Assembly: GCA_041744375.1 (NCBI GenBank)
Contig: JBGTLA010000109.1
Coordinates: 24,894-88,893, forward strand
From: JBGTLA01 sp041744375
GTDB lineage: Bacteria > Actinomycetota > Acidimicrobiia > Spongiisociales > ZC4RG35
Direction of reading: 5' to 3'
DNA: 64,000 nucleotides
This document shows, one piece after another, positions 1 through 8,210 of the stretch (the stretch's first letter is position 1; each line of letters opens with the position of its first letter). Below the pieces are notes generated by a model that was not told where the DNA came from, made no database searches, and was given only the letters and a program-made list of their open reading frames with translations. The position numbers and the translations under genes were made by a program.

Positions 1-322
1 AGCCGAGGGCGTCGATCATGAGCTCGGCGGCTTCCAGCTCGAGGGGGTGCTGAGCACCGTAGACCATCCCCCGGCGGGTGGCGGCGTCGACGGCGTCGAG
101 GATGTCGGCGGGGGCGTGACCCAAGAAGTTGGGCCCCTGGCCCAATAGATAGTCGACGTACTCGTTGCCGTCTATATCGACGAGCCGCGACCCCGACCCG
201 TGGTCGAAGAACACGGCCGGGGCGAGCAGGCGGACGTTGGAGTTGACTCCGCCCGGCAGCACCCGTTGGGCCCGGGACCGCAGCTCGGCGGATCGTTCGG
301 TTTGATAGGGACCGGAGGTCAT
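1..322 (-). CDS. Class III aminotransferase, glutamate-1-semialdehyde 2,1-aminomutase-like (C-terminus beyond the window)
   Basis: Only the first 107 codons lie in the window; the gene runs off the left edge. The visible N-terminus reads like the GSA-aminomutase (HemL) branch of PLP-dependent class III aminotransferases: the segment SRAQRVLPGGVNSN is followed by the strand DIDGNEYVDY and by the glycine-rich GQGPNFLGHAP. The PLP lysine lies beyond the edge. The ATG at 322 has AAAGGA five bases upstream. It starts 31 bases after the aldehyde dehydrogenase stop and probably belongs to the same catabolic operon, so a dedicated aminotransferase or aminomutase acting on an imported amine is more likely than haem synthesis. 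The exact substrate cannot be read from this fragment. Confidence 0.8.
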   Translation of the reverse strand, partial: MTSGPYQTERSAELRSRAQRVLPGGVNSNVRLLAPAVFFDHGSGSRLVDIDGNEYVDYLLGQGPNFLGHAPADILDAVDAATRRGMVYGAQHPLELEAAELMIDALG

Positions 323-353
323 CGCTTCCTTTCTCGTCGGGTGAACCTTGTGG

Positions 354-1799
354 TCATGTCACATCCAGGTTGATGGTCTTGAGCTGGGTCATCTCGAGCA
401 GCGTCCACCGACCCCCCAACCGCCCCACTCCACTCTGTTTTCCGCTGAACCCGCCGAACGGAGTGTGAGGCTGCCAGTAGGCAGTGGTCTCGTTTACGTT
501 GACGACCCCGGTGTGGAGCGCCTCGGCCACCCGCATGGCTCGGCCGATATCGCGAGTGAAGACGCTGCCGACCAGTCCGGTCTCGGAGCGGTTGGCGTCA
601 GCGATCGCTTCCTCCTCGTCGGCAAAGGTCATGACCGGCGCCACCGGCCCGAACGTCTCCTCGGTCTCGATGAGCATGCCGGGGCGGATCCCGTCGACGA
701 CGGTGGGTTGGTAGTAGAGGGAGGTGGGGTGGCCGTGGGCGCGGGCCCCGCCGGCGACCACGACAGCGCCCTTGTCGGTCGCGTCGGCGAGATGGGCGTC
801 GATGCGAGCGGCACCAGCCTCGGAGGTCAACGGTCCGAGGGTGGTCCCTGCGTCGAAGGGCGAGCCCAAGCGGAGGCGGTGCGCCGTTTCCACGAGACCG
901 GAGACAACCCGGTCGTGGACCGCTTCGTGGACGAGGATCCTCTCGACCGAGTCACAGATCTGGCCGGCGTTGGCGAAACAGCCCACCTCCAGCTTGGCGA
1001 CGACGGCGTCGATGTCGGCGTCGTCGAAGACGATCACCGGGCAGTTGCCGCCCAATTCCAACAGCATGGGCTTCCCCGCCGCTGCCTCTGCCACCAGACG
1101 CCCGGTGCGGCTGCTGCCGGTGAAACCAACGGCGACGATCCCGGGGTGGGCGGCTATTCCACCGCCCATCCCCGCCGGGTCACCGTGGAGGAGGTTGAGG
1201 GTGCCGGCCGGGACGCCGGCGTCGACGAAGCAGCGGGCCAGGTGCCAGGCCGATATGGGAGTGAGCTCGGACGGCTTCCATACCATGGCGTTGCCTGTGG
1301 CGAGCCCGGCACTGAGGTACTCCGACGGGATGGTGACGGGAAAGTTCCAGGGAGTCAGCAGCCCGTACACCCCGCGCGGCTGGCGAATGGTCAGGACCCG
1401 TTTGGCCGGATCGGAGCTGGGGATGACCGACGTCTCCAGACGTTTGATGCCTTCAGCGGCATCTCGGAACATCTCCACTGCCGCCGCCACTTCGGGGAGC
1501 GCCTCGGCGTGCAGCGGTTTTCCCTGTTCGGTGGAGACGTCCCAGGCGATCTCTGAGGCGCGTTCTTCCAGGAGGTCGGCGACTCGGTGGGTGAGCTCTG
1601 CTCGCTCGAAGGCGGTCATTGCCGCCAGGGCCCGGTGCGCCGACCAGGCGGCTGCGGTGGCCTGGTCGAGTTGGGCGGCGTCGCCCTGGTGGACGTCGGC
1701 CACCACCTCGCCCGAGGCGGGGCTCGTCACAGGGAGCGGGCCGGCGGCGGCGCCGGGACGCCATACGTTGTCGATGAGCAGCTCGAGGGTACGGGTCAT
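354..1799 (-). CDS. NAD(P)-dependent aldehyde dehydrogenase
   Basis: This 481-residue protein has the usual length and all hallmarks of the ALDH superfamily: PWNFP with Asn152, the cofactor loop FTGS (226-229), the general base Glu248 in LELGG, and the nucleophile Cys282 in NAGQIC. It oxidises an aldehyde to its carboxylate. The sequence resembles the succinate-semialdehyde/benzaldehyde dehydrogenase branches, but the substrate is not decidable. The ATG at 1799 overlaps the creatininase-family stop by four bases (ATGA), so translation is probably coupled. With the neighbouring amidase and aminotransferase it would finish degradation of an amine or amide taken up by the upstream ABC transporter (inference). 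Confidence 0.93.
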   Translation of the reverse strand: MTRTLELLIDNVWRPGAAAGPLPVTSPASGEVVADVHQGDAAQLDQATAAAWSAHRALAAMTAFERAELTHRVADLLEERASEIAWDVSTEQGKPLHAEALPEVAAAVEMFRDAAEGIKRLETSVIPSSDPAKRVLTIRQPRGVYGLLTPWNFPVTIPSEYLSAGLATGNAMVWKPSELTPISAWHLARCFVDAGVPAGTLNLLHGDPAGMGGGIAAHPGIVAVGFTGSSRTGRLVAEAAAGKPMLLELGGNCPVIVFDDADIDAVVAKLEVGCFANAGQICDSVERILVHEAVHDRVVSGLVETAHRLRLGSPFDAGTTLGPLTSEAGAARIDAHLADATDKGAVVVAGGARAHGHPTSLYYQPTVVDGIRPGMLIETEETFGPVAPVMTFADEEEAIADANRSETGLVGSVFTRDIGRAMRVAEALHTGVVNVNETTAYWQPHTPFGGFSGKQSGVGRLGGRWTLLEMTQLKTINLDVT

Positions 1800-2563
1800 G
1801 TCATTTCTCCCGGGAGGGACCGCTCGGCGAGGCGGCGAGCAAACCCGAGAGCCCGTTCCACCACCAACTCGACGATTGTGCGCCCGGCCTCTTCACTGGC
1901 GAGGCGAGCATCGCCCAGGGCGCCGTCGTCGCTCCACTCTTCGAACCAGACCGCCTGGTCGACAACGGGCCGGGGCGGGTCTATCAGTTCCTCGACCTGG
2001 TAACGGCCGCCGGGCTCCGCGATCTTCTCGGGACGGACCCGGTCGGGCACGAGCGCCATCGCCACCGATGTCTCCACCTCGCAGGCGTGGCCGTAGGCGG
2101 GACTGCGGGCGATGTCGGCGGCGGCATCGGCGGCGATGATCGCCCACATCACCGAAGCCACCAGCATCCCGTGGTCACGGCGAGCGGCACGCCCGGCCAG
2201 GCTGAGAGCGTCGATATTGCCTCCGTGGCCGTTGACGAAGAGCACCCGGCCGATGCCGTGGTGCGCCAGGCTCTCGAGGATGTCCCCCACAACGGCCAGG
2301 TAGGTGGCAGGGCGGAGGGTGAGGGTGCCGGCGAAGGAGAGATGATGCTCGGAGAGGCCGTAGCCGAGGAGCGGACACAACACGGCCTCGTCCCCTAACT
2401 CGGAGGCGAGACGGCGGGCGATGGCCTCGGCCACGGCCGCATCGGTGTCCAAGGTGAGGTGGGGACCGTGCTGTTCGCAGCTCCCCACCGGGACGATGGC
2501 GATGCGGGCACCGGCCAGCGCCTGGGCGGCATCGGTTGTCGTCATGCGGGCCAATTCGTTCAT
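1796..2563 (-). CDS. Creatininase-family amidohydrolase
   Basis: This 255-residue protein matches the creatininase/formamide-hydrolase family (creatininase, MftE, FAPy deformylase). It carries the metal-binding motif EQHGPHL (30-36) with acidic residues following it, the loop NGHGGN (111-116), and HACEVET (159-165) with a conserved glutamate. Family members hydrolyse cyclic or linear amides with a two-metal centre. The ATG at 2563 overlaps the IclR stop by four bases, and its stop overlaps the aldehyde dehydrogenase start by four, so it sits inside a coupled operon. An upstream in-frame extension is open but lies inside the regulator gene and has no family similarity. Confidence 0.9.
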   Translation of the reverse strand: MNELARMTTTDAAQALAGARIAIVPVGSCEQHGPHLTLDTDAAVAEAIARRLASELGDEAVLCPLLGYGLSEHHLSFAGTLTLRPATYLAVVGDILESLAHHGIGRVLFVNGHGGNIDALSLAGRAARRDHGMLVASVMWAIIAADAAADIARSPAYGHACEVETSVAMALVPDRVRPEKIAEPGGRYQVEELIDPPRPVVDQAVWFEEWSDDGALGDARLASEEAGRTIVELVVERALGFARRLAERSLPGEMT

Positions 2564-3306
2564 TTGACATCTCCTGCGATTCTGCGGGCGGCCTCGGCCA
2601 ACACTTCGAAGGCGTCTTTCGCCTCCTGATCCGAGAAGCGAGCGGCGGGAGCGCTGAGGCTGAGCGCCGCCGGGAAGGCCACCCCGGCGATGGGAACCGC
2701 CACGCACCGTCCCTCGGCCTCGTTCTCCCCGTCGTCGATGGCGTAGCCGACTTCGCGGCTGTGGCGGATGGTTTCGATGAAGCGGTCGGGATCGGTGATG
2801 GTGCGGGCGGTGCGGGCGGGCATGCCCTCGGCCTCGAGTATGGCGGCCACCTCCTGGTCTTCGAGAAGCATGGATATGGCTTTGCCGAGGCCGGTGGAAT
2901 GGATCGGCTCGTGATCACCCTTGCGGGCCACGAAACGCATGCTGTGGCGGCTCTCGACGATCTCGAGGTAGACGACTCGCGAGCCGTCGAGCACACCCAG
3001 GTTGACGGTCTCGCCGAAGCGGTCGCGCACCTCCTCGAGGATGGGGCGAGCGCGCAAGGCGAGAAGACTGAGATGACGCACGTCCGATGACAGGAACGCC
3101 GGACCGAGGTGGTACGAGCCGCCGTCGTTGCGCTCCACGTAGCCGCGGGCCTCGAGGGTGGCGAGGTAGCGGAAAACGGAACTGCGGGGCATGTCGGTGA
3201 TGGCGGCGAGTTGAGCGAGGGTGGCGCCATCGTTGTTGTTGCGCAACAGGTCTAACAGGTCGAGAACCCGGGTGACGGAGCGGACGGCGTAGCGAGAGTC
3301 GGTCAC
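2560..3306 (-). CDS. IclR-family transcriptional regulator
   Basis: This 248-residue protein has an N-terminal winged helix-turn-helix (about residues 8-65, with LAQLAAITDMPRSSVFRYLA as the helix pair) and a C-terminal IclR effector-binding domain with the usual GLGKAISM-type segment. The start is GTG at 3306, overlapping the oxidoreductase stop as GTGA. IclR proteins usually control catabolic operons in response to a pathway metabolite. Being embedded in the dpp-like operon, it probably controls this operon, perhaps through the dyad noted at 9874-9897 (inference). Confidence 0.93.
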   Translation of the reverse strand: MTDSRYAVRSVTRVLDLLDLLRNNNDGATLAQLAAITDMPRSSVFRYLATLEARGYVERNDGGSYHLGPAFLSSDVRHLSLLALRARPILEEVRDRFGETVNLGVLDGSRVVYLEIVESRHSMRFVARKGDHEPIHSTGLGKAISMLLEDQEVAAILEAEGMPARTARTITDPDRFIETIRHSREVGYAIDDGENEAEGRCVAVPIAGVAFPAALSLSAPAARFSDQEAKDAFEVLAEAARRIAGDVK

Positions 3307-4304
3307 GGCGTCACCAGCTCCCCCGTGTCGGCCGCCTGTTCCATCGCCAGCGCCACCCGCAGCGCTTCGGTGCCGTCGGCGGCGGTGCAGACCGGGGTGC
3401 TATCGCCCCGGACGCAGCGGATGAAGTGGTCGGCTTCGATGCCCATGGCGCCGCCCATGATGCCGTGGAGGTCGGGCGAGTACCCGACGTCGTCGTCGGC
3501 CGGCCCGTCGGCCAGGACCTTGAGGTACCCGGTGGTGCCCTGGGCGACCGAGAGCATCCCCGACTGACCGATGACGGTGAACCCCGCCGAGCCGTACCCG
3601 GGGGTGCGGGACGGCAGCGACCACCCGATCTGGGCGGTGCCGTGGGCACCGCCTGAGAATCGCAGCCCTACCGAGTACAGGTCCTCGACGTCGTGGCCGT
3701 GAGACGCCACCACCCCCGAGCTGCGGGCCGCCCACACCTCGGCGACGTCGCCGGCATACCAGCGGGCCAGATCGAACTCATGGACGCCGTAGTAGAGGGC
3801 GATGGAGGTGCGACCGCCGAGGATGTCCTGGTCAGACACGAGCCCGATCCGTTCGCTACGGATGGCTTGCACCGCCCCGATCTCTCCGTTGCCGACAGCC
3901 CGATGGATGGCGGCGTAACGGGGCTCGAAACGGAGGATGTGGGCGGCGAGGACCGGCACCCCAGCCGCGTCGGCGGCTGCCCGGATCGCCTCGGCGTCGG
4001 CGACGGTGTGGGCGATGGGCTTTTCGATCGCCACCGCCTTGCCGGCGGCCACGGCGGCCAGGGCGACATCGGTGTGGAGGTGCTCGGGGGTGGCCACCAC
4101 GACCCCGTCCACCCGAGGGTGGGAGGCGGCCTCCAGAGGATCAGTGACAGCGGAGGCGCCGTAGTGGTCGGCGGCCGTGTCAGCCACGTCGGAACGGATG
4201 TCGGACACGATCGCCAGGTCGGCAGCGCCGTTCTCGGCGACGGTCCGGCACCAGCGGCCGCCCATGAAACCCAGTCCGATGACGGCGATCCGTGGCTTGG
4301 TCAA
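3303..4304 (-). CDS. Gfo/Idh/MocA-family NAD(P)-dependent oxidoreductase
   Basis: This 333-residue protein opens with the Rossmann motif GLGFMGG (10-16) and carries the family signature EKPIAHT with the catalytic Lys, followed by the C-terminal GFO_IDH_MocA domain (YYGVHEFDLARWY). Members oxidise sugars, inositols or related alcohols. I place the start at TTG 4304: it overlaps the transporter ATPase stop as TTGA, has GGAGG just upstream, and puts the Rossmann fold at the very N-terminus. The open frame extends further upstream but only as antisense-like sequence inside the ATPase gene. Confidence 0.9.
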   Translation of the reverse strand: MTKPRIAVIGLGFMGGRWCRTVAENGAADLAIVSDIRSDVADTAADHYGASAVTDPLEAASHPRVDGVVVATPEHLHTDVALAAVAAGKAVAIEKPIAHTVADAEAIRAAADAAGVPVLAAHILRFEPRYAAIHRAVGNGEIGAVQAIRSERIGLVSDQDILGGRTSIALYYGVHEFDLARWYAGDVAEVWAARSSGVVASHGHDVEDLYSVGLRFSGGAHGTAQIGWSLPSRTPGYGSAGFTVIGQSGMLSVAQGTTGYLKVLADGPADDDVGYSPDLHGIMGGAMGIEADHFIRCVRGDSTPVCTAADGTEALRVALAMEQAADTGELVTP

Positions 4305-5302
4305 CGTGGTCCTCCGCTGGTAGCTATGGGCTGTCCGAGGCGTTCGGGCACCTGGGACGCGAAATGACAGGCTGCCCAACGCCCTGGCTCCCACTCGGCC
4401 AAATCGGGCCGATCGGTGGCGCACACAGGCTGGGCCATCGGGCAGCGGGGCGCAAAGGCGCAGCCACCCACGATATCGCTGTGGTTGGGGGACTCGATGT
4501 CGATGCGAACGGTGACCCCCTCGGCGGAGATCTTGGGGACCGCCGACAAGAGTCCCACCGTGTACGGGTGGAGAGGGCGGATGGCGAGCTCAGGGGCGGC
4601 GCCCATCTCGACGATGCGGCCCAGGTACATGACCGCCACCCGGTGGCTCATGTAGCGGACCACACCGAGGTCGTGGGAGATGAAGAGGTAAGCGAGGCCC
4701 CGTTCCGCCTGCAGGTCCTTCAACAGGTTGAGGATCTGGGCCTGGACGGACACGTCGAGGGCCGAGACGGCTTCGTCGGCGACGATGAGCGAAGGCTCCA
4801 CCGCCAGCGCCCGGGCGATGCTGACCCGTTGCCGCTGTCCGCCCGACAACTGATGGGGGAAGGACCGGGCAAGGTCGACCGACAGGCCGACGGCGGAGAG
4901 CAACGATCCCACCCGCTCTCCGATCTCGGAGCGGGGGACGACGTGGTGGATGAGGAGCGGCTCGGCCAGGATGCGGCCCACCCGCATCCGTGGGGGCAGC
5001 GACGAGTAAGGGTCCTGGAAGACGATCTGCGCCCGGCGCCGAAGCAGGGAGGTGTCGTCGGCGCCCACCACGGCGCCGTCGAACACGACCTCGCCAGAGG
5101 TTGGCTCGAGAAGCCGGAGGACGGTGCGACCGAGTGTCGACTTGCCACAGCCGCTCTCGCCGACGAGACCCAGTGTCTCGCCGGGCGCAATGTCGAAGGA
5201 GACGTCTTCGACGGCGCGTATGGTCGAGCCCTGCTTCTTTCCGACGGACCTAACCGTGAACTCCTTGGACAGATGGCGGACTTCGAGGAGAGGGGTGGTC
5301 AC
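4301..5302 (-). CDS. Dipeptide/oligopeptide ABC transporter ATP-binding protein (DppF/OppF-like)
   Basis: This 333-residue ABC ATPase has Walker A GESGCGKST (48-56), signature LSGGQRQR and Walker B LIVADEAVSALD. Its C-terminal Cys-containing segment GGCAFAPRCP is typical of the oligopeptide-transporter ATPases. It energises import by the DppB/DppC-like permeases next door. GTG 5302 overlaps the stop of the permease-ATPase fusion as GTGA, which fixes the start. Substrates in this family range from di/oligopeptides to sugars, opines and nickel, so the neighbourhood rather than the ATPase suggests the cargo. Confidence 0.93.
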   Translation of the reverse strand: MTTPLLEVRHLSKEFTVRSVGKKQGSTIRAVEDVSFDIAPGETLGLVGESGCGKSTLGRTVLRLLEPTSGEVVFDGAVVGADDTSLLRRRAQIVFQDPYSSLPPRMRVGRILAEPLLIHHVVPRSEIGERVGSLLSAVGLSVDLARSFPHQLSGGQRQRVSIARALAVEPSLIVADEAVSALDVSVQAQILNLLKDLQAERGLAYLFISHDLGVVRYMSHRVAVMYLGRIVEMGAAPELAIRPLHPYTVGLLSAVPKISAEGVTVRIDIESPNHSDIVGGCAFAPRCPMAQPVCATDRPDLAEWEPGRWAACHFASQVPERLGQPIATSGGPR

Positions 5303-7242
5303 GAGGTCACCGCCTCGACCGGTTGGGGGGCCCACAGGTGACAGGCGGCCAGGTGGCCGGGGCCTATGTCGAAACGGGGCGGGACCACATCGCGACAGAC
5401 GTCCATCACTTCGGGGCAGCGGGCGGCGAAGGGACAGCCAACCCGGTCCTGGCGGGGGTCGGGCAGCTCACCGGGGATGGCCTCGAGGCGCTCTGCGGCG
5501 TTCTCGACACGGGGCACCGATTGGAGCAGGGCACGCGTGTACGGGTGGTGAGGGGAGGCGATGACCCGGCGCACCGGGCCGTACTCGCACACTTCGCCGG
5601 CGTACAGGACCAACATGGTGTCGGCGTATTCGGAGACAAGGGCGATGTCGTGGGTGATGAGGAGGAGGCTGATGTCGTCGCGCTCGGTCAGCTCGACGAG
5701 CCGACTGAGGATCTGGGCCTGCGTTGTCGTGTCGAGGGCGGTGGTGGGCTCGTCGGCGATGAGGAGGCGGGGCCGGGCAGCGAGGGTCATGGCGATCATG
5801 ACCCGCTGGTTCATTCCCCCCGAGAGCTGGAACGGATACTGGCGGCTGATGCGCTCGGGGTCGGCGATCCCCACCATCTGGAGCGCTCGGCGGGCCACAT
5901 CCGCGACGGTGCCCCGGTCGGCGTCGGTGACGTGACGGATCGCCTCGCGCAGTTGGAACCCGATCGTGAGGACGGGGTTGAGGGAGGCGGCGGGGTTTTG
6001 GAAGATCATGGCCACCTGCCGTCCCCGCAAGGCGGCCATGCGCCGGTCGCCTATTCGGGCCAGGTCGTCGCCGTCGAACACGACACTGCCGGCGCTGACC
6101 CGGCCGGGCGGGTCGAGGAGCTGGATGACGGCGGCGGCGGTCACCGACTTGCCGGAGCCGCTCTCGCCCACCACTCCCAGCGTCTCACCACCGGCGAGAT
6201 CGAAGTCGATACCGCGCACGGCCTTCAGGGTCCCTCCGGGGAGTGGGAACTCGACGTGGAGCCCGCGCACGGCGAGCAGGCGCTCGCCGTCGGAGTCGAC
6301 GGCGGGAGCGGGGGTGGTAGGGCGCAGGCGACGGAACCCGCCTCGGACATGACGAGTGTCGAACACCGACGCCAGGCCATCGCCCAGCAGGTTGATGGAC
6401 AGGACAGTGATCATGATGGCCAGGCCGGGGAGGATGGGCAGCCACGCCGACACCACCATGTTGCGACGGCCGTCGGCGAGAATTCCGCCCCACGTGGCCG
6501 CCGGTGGGGGCAACCCCAGGCCCAAAAAGCTGAGAGTCGATTCCATGATGATGAGGAATCCCACATCCAACAGAGCGATGACCGGCACCACCTGCCACAC
6601 GGACGGGAACACGTAGCGGAACAGGCGCCGCCACGGCCCCGCCCCCAGGGCGGTGGCGGCAGCGACATAGTCCTTCTCCTTCTCGGCCAGGACGCGGCTG
6701 CGCACCACCCGGGCATAGATGATCCACCCGGGGATGCCCAACACCACCACCAGCAGCAGGGCGCCGCGGTTGGCGACTACCCCGAGGATGGCGATGGCCA
6801 AGAGGATGAAGGGGAAAGCGAGCTGGACGTCGCCCAGGCGCATGAGGACAGAATCGACCTTCCCGCCGAAGAAACCTGCCAACAGCCCGGTGGCGAGGCC
6901 GAGGGAGGATCCGAGGAGCATGGCCGAGAAGGCGATGAAAAGGGAGTTGCGGGCGCCGAAGAGGAGGCGGCTGGCCACGTCGCGTCCCAACACATCGGTG
7001 CCCAACAGGTGCTCGGTGTTCCCGCCCGCCCAGATCGGCGGGGCGAGGATGTTGGCCAGGTTCTGGGCGGAGGGGTCGTAGGGGGCGATGACAGGGGCGA
7101 AGAGGGCGGCAGTGCCGATCAGGGTGATCCCGAGCGCGCCTATGAGGAGTAGGGGGCTGCGGAGGATGCGCCGCCCGGCACCACCGACGGCTGAGCGCGC
7201 CGATGGGGCGCTTAGTTCGACGGCGCCGAGGGCGTCGCTCAT
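5299..7242 (-). CDS. Fused ABC permease (DppC-like) and ATP-binding protein (DppD-like)
   Basis: This 647-residue polypeptide joins two transporter subunits. Residues about 1-300 form a DppC/OppC-type membrane permease: an N-terminal TM segment, the GTDVLGRD motif at 81-88, several TM helices and a cytoplasmic EAA-type loop near 194-213. Residues about 318-640 form an ABC ATPase with Walker A GESGSGKSV (359-367), signature LSGGMNQR and Walker B LLIADEPTTALD, ending in the oligopeptide-type Cys motif VGCPFAARCP. The linker (about 300-317) is short and Pro-rich. The ATG at 7242 overlaps the DppB-like stop as ATGA. Such permease-ATPase fusions are known in actinobacteria. Confidence 0.93.
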   Translation of the reverse strand: MSDALGAVELSAPSARSAVGGAGRRILRSPLLLIGALGITLIGTAALFAPVIAPYDPSAQNLANILAPPIWAGGNTEHLLGTDVLGRDVASRLLFGARNSLFIAFSAMLLGSSLGLATGLLAGFFGGKVDSVLMRLGDVQLAFPFILLAIAILGVVANRGALLLVVVLGIPGWIIYARVVRSRVLAEKEKDYVAAATALGAGPWRRLFRYVFPSVWQVVPVIALLDVGFLIIMESTLSFLGLGLPPPAATWGGILADGRRNMVVSAWLPILPGLAIMITVLSINLLGDGLASVFDTRHVRGGFRRLRPTTPAPAVDSDGERLLAVRGLHVEFPLPGGTLKAVRGIDFDLAGGETLGVVGESGSGKSVTAAAVIQLLDPPGRVSAGSVVFDGDDLARIGDRRMAALRGRQVAMIFQNPAASLNPVLTIGFQLREAIRHVTDADRGTVADVARRALQMVGIADPERISRQYPFQLSGGMNQRVMIAMTLAARPRLLIADEPTTALDTTTQAQILSRLVELTERDDISLLLITHDIALVSEYADTMLVLYAGEVCEYGPVRRVIASPHHPYTRALLQSVPRVENAAERLEAIPGELPDPRQDRVGCPFAARCPEVMDVCRDVVPPRFDIGPGHLAACHLWAPQPVEAVTS

Positions 7243-8168
7243 GCCTGGGCGGCTCCGACGCGCGGGTCGAGCACGGCGTAGAGCATGTCGACGACGAAAT
7301 TGAGGACGACGAAAACCACGGCCGCCACCAGGATCCCGCCCTGGATCATGGGGAAGTCGCGGCTGGCGAGGGAGTCCAAGATGAGCTTGCCGATGCCCGG
7401 CCAGTTGAAGATCGCTTCCACCACCACCGCCCCGGCGAGAAGGAAACCGAGCTGAAGGCCGATGAGGGTGACGAGGGGTAGAGACGCCGCCTTGACGCCG
7501 TGGACGGTGAACACCCGCCAGGAAGGGAGGCCGCGAGCGCGGGCGGCCTTGATGTAGTCCTCGCGGAGGGTCTCAATGAACGATTGTCGGGCGGTGCGAA
7601 TGAGGACGGGGCTGAGGGTGACGACGAGGGTGGTGACGGGGAGCACGAAGCTGCGCCACCCACCCATGTCGATGGCGGGGAACCAACGCAGGTTGAGGGA
7701 GAACACGAGCACCAGCAGAACTGCCAGCCAGAAGGCGGGGGTGGCCTGGGCGATGGCCACCCACCCCAAGATGAGACGGTCCAATAGGCCGGAGGGCCGC
7801 CAGGCTGCGACCGCTCCCAGCGCGACGGCCAACGTGGCCGACACGACCACGGTGATGCCGGCGAGGGCGAGGGTGTTGGGCAGGGCACCGAAGACAGCCG
7901 AGGCCACGGGTTGAGCTCCCCTGAATGAGGTGCCCAGGTCACCCTGCGCGGCGTTCCACAAGTACTCGAAGTACTGGACGGCGACCGGCTTGTCCGTCCC
8001 GATCCGCTCGCGCGTCTGGGCGATGATGTCCTCGGGCGTGCCCGGCGGGTTGACGAGACGGGCCGGGTCGCCGGTGGCGATACGCAATACGAAGAAGGCG
8101 ATGGTGACCACTGCCAGCACCACCAGCACCATTTGGCCGAGGCGGATGAGGAGGACCCTCCCCCTCAT
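7239..8168 (-). CDS. Dipeptide/oligopeptide ABC transporter permease (DppB-like)
   Basis: This 309-residue inner-membrane permease has about six TM segments. The first is right at the N-terminus, followed by a long extracytoplasmic loop (roughly 30-95), as in DppB/OppB. The cytoplasmic loop carries the EAA-like sequence DYIKAARARGLPSWRV, which contacts the ATPase. It pairs with the DppC half of the next gene. ATG 8168 lies 42 bases after the lipoprotein stop, and the interval holds a perfect 7-bp hairpin. Confidence 0.93.
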   Translation of the reverse strand: MRGRVLLIRLGQMVLVVLAVVTIAFFVLRIATGDPARLVNPPGTPEDIIAQTRERIGTDKPVAVQYFEYLWNAAQGDLGTSFRGAQPVASAVFGALPNTLALAGITVVVSATLAVALGAVAAWRPSGLLDRLILGWVAIAQATPAFWLAVLLVLVFSLNLRWFPAIDMGGWRSFVLPVTTLVVTLSPVLIRTARQSFIETLREDYIKAARARGLPSWRVFTVHGVKAASLPLVTLIGLQLGFLLAGAVVVEAIFNWPGIGKLILDSLASRDFPMIQGGILVAAVVFVVLNFVVDMLYAVLDPRVGAAQA

Positions 8169-8183
8169 CCGCCGTTGCCTTGG

Positions 8184-8201
8184 TTCGAGCAGAAGCTCGA
8201 A
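8184..8201 (-). promoter_or_regulatory. Intercistronic hairpin between solute-binding protein and permease genes
   Basis: TTCGAGC and GCTCGAA form a perfect 7-bp stem with a 4-base loop. It lies between the lipoprotein stop (8211) and the permease start (8168) and has no following T-run. It may limit read-through or protect the upstream mRNA so that more binding protein than permease is made. Similar hairpins sit at two other binding-protein junctions here. Confidence 0.5.
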
Positions 8202-8210
8202 GTCATCCGA

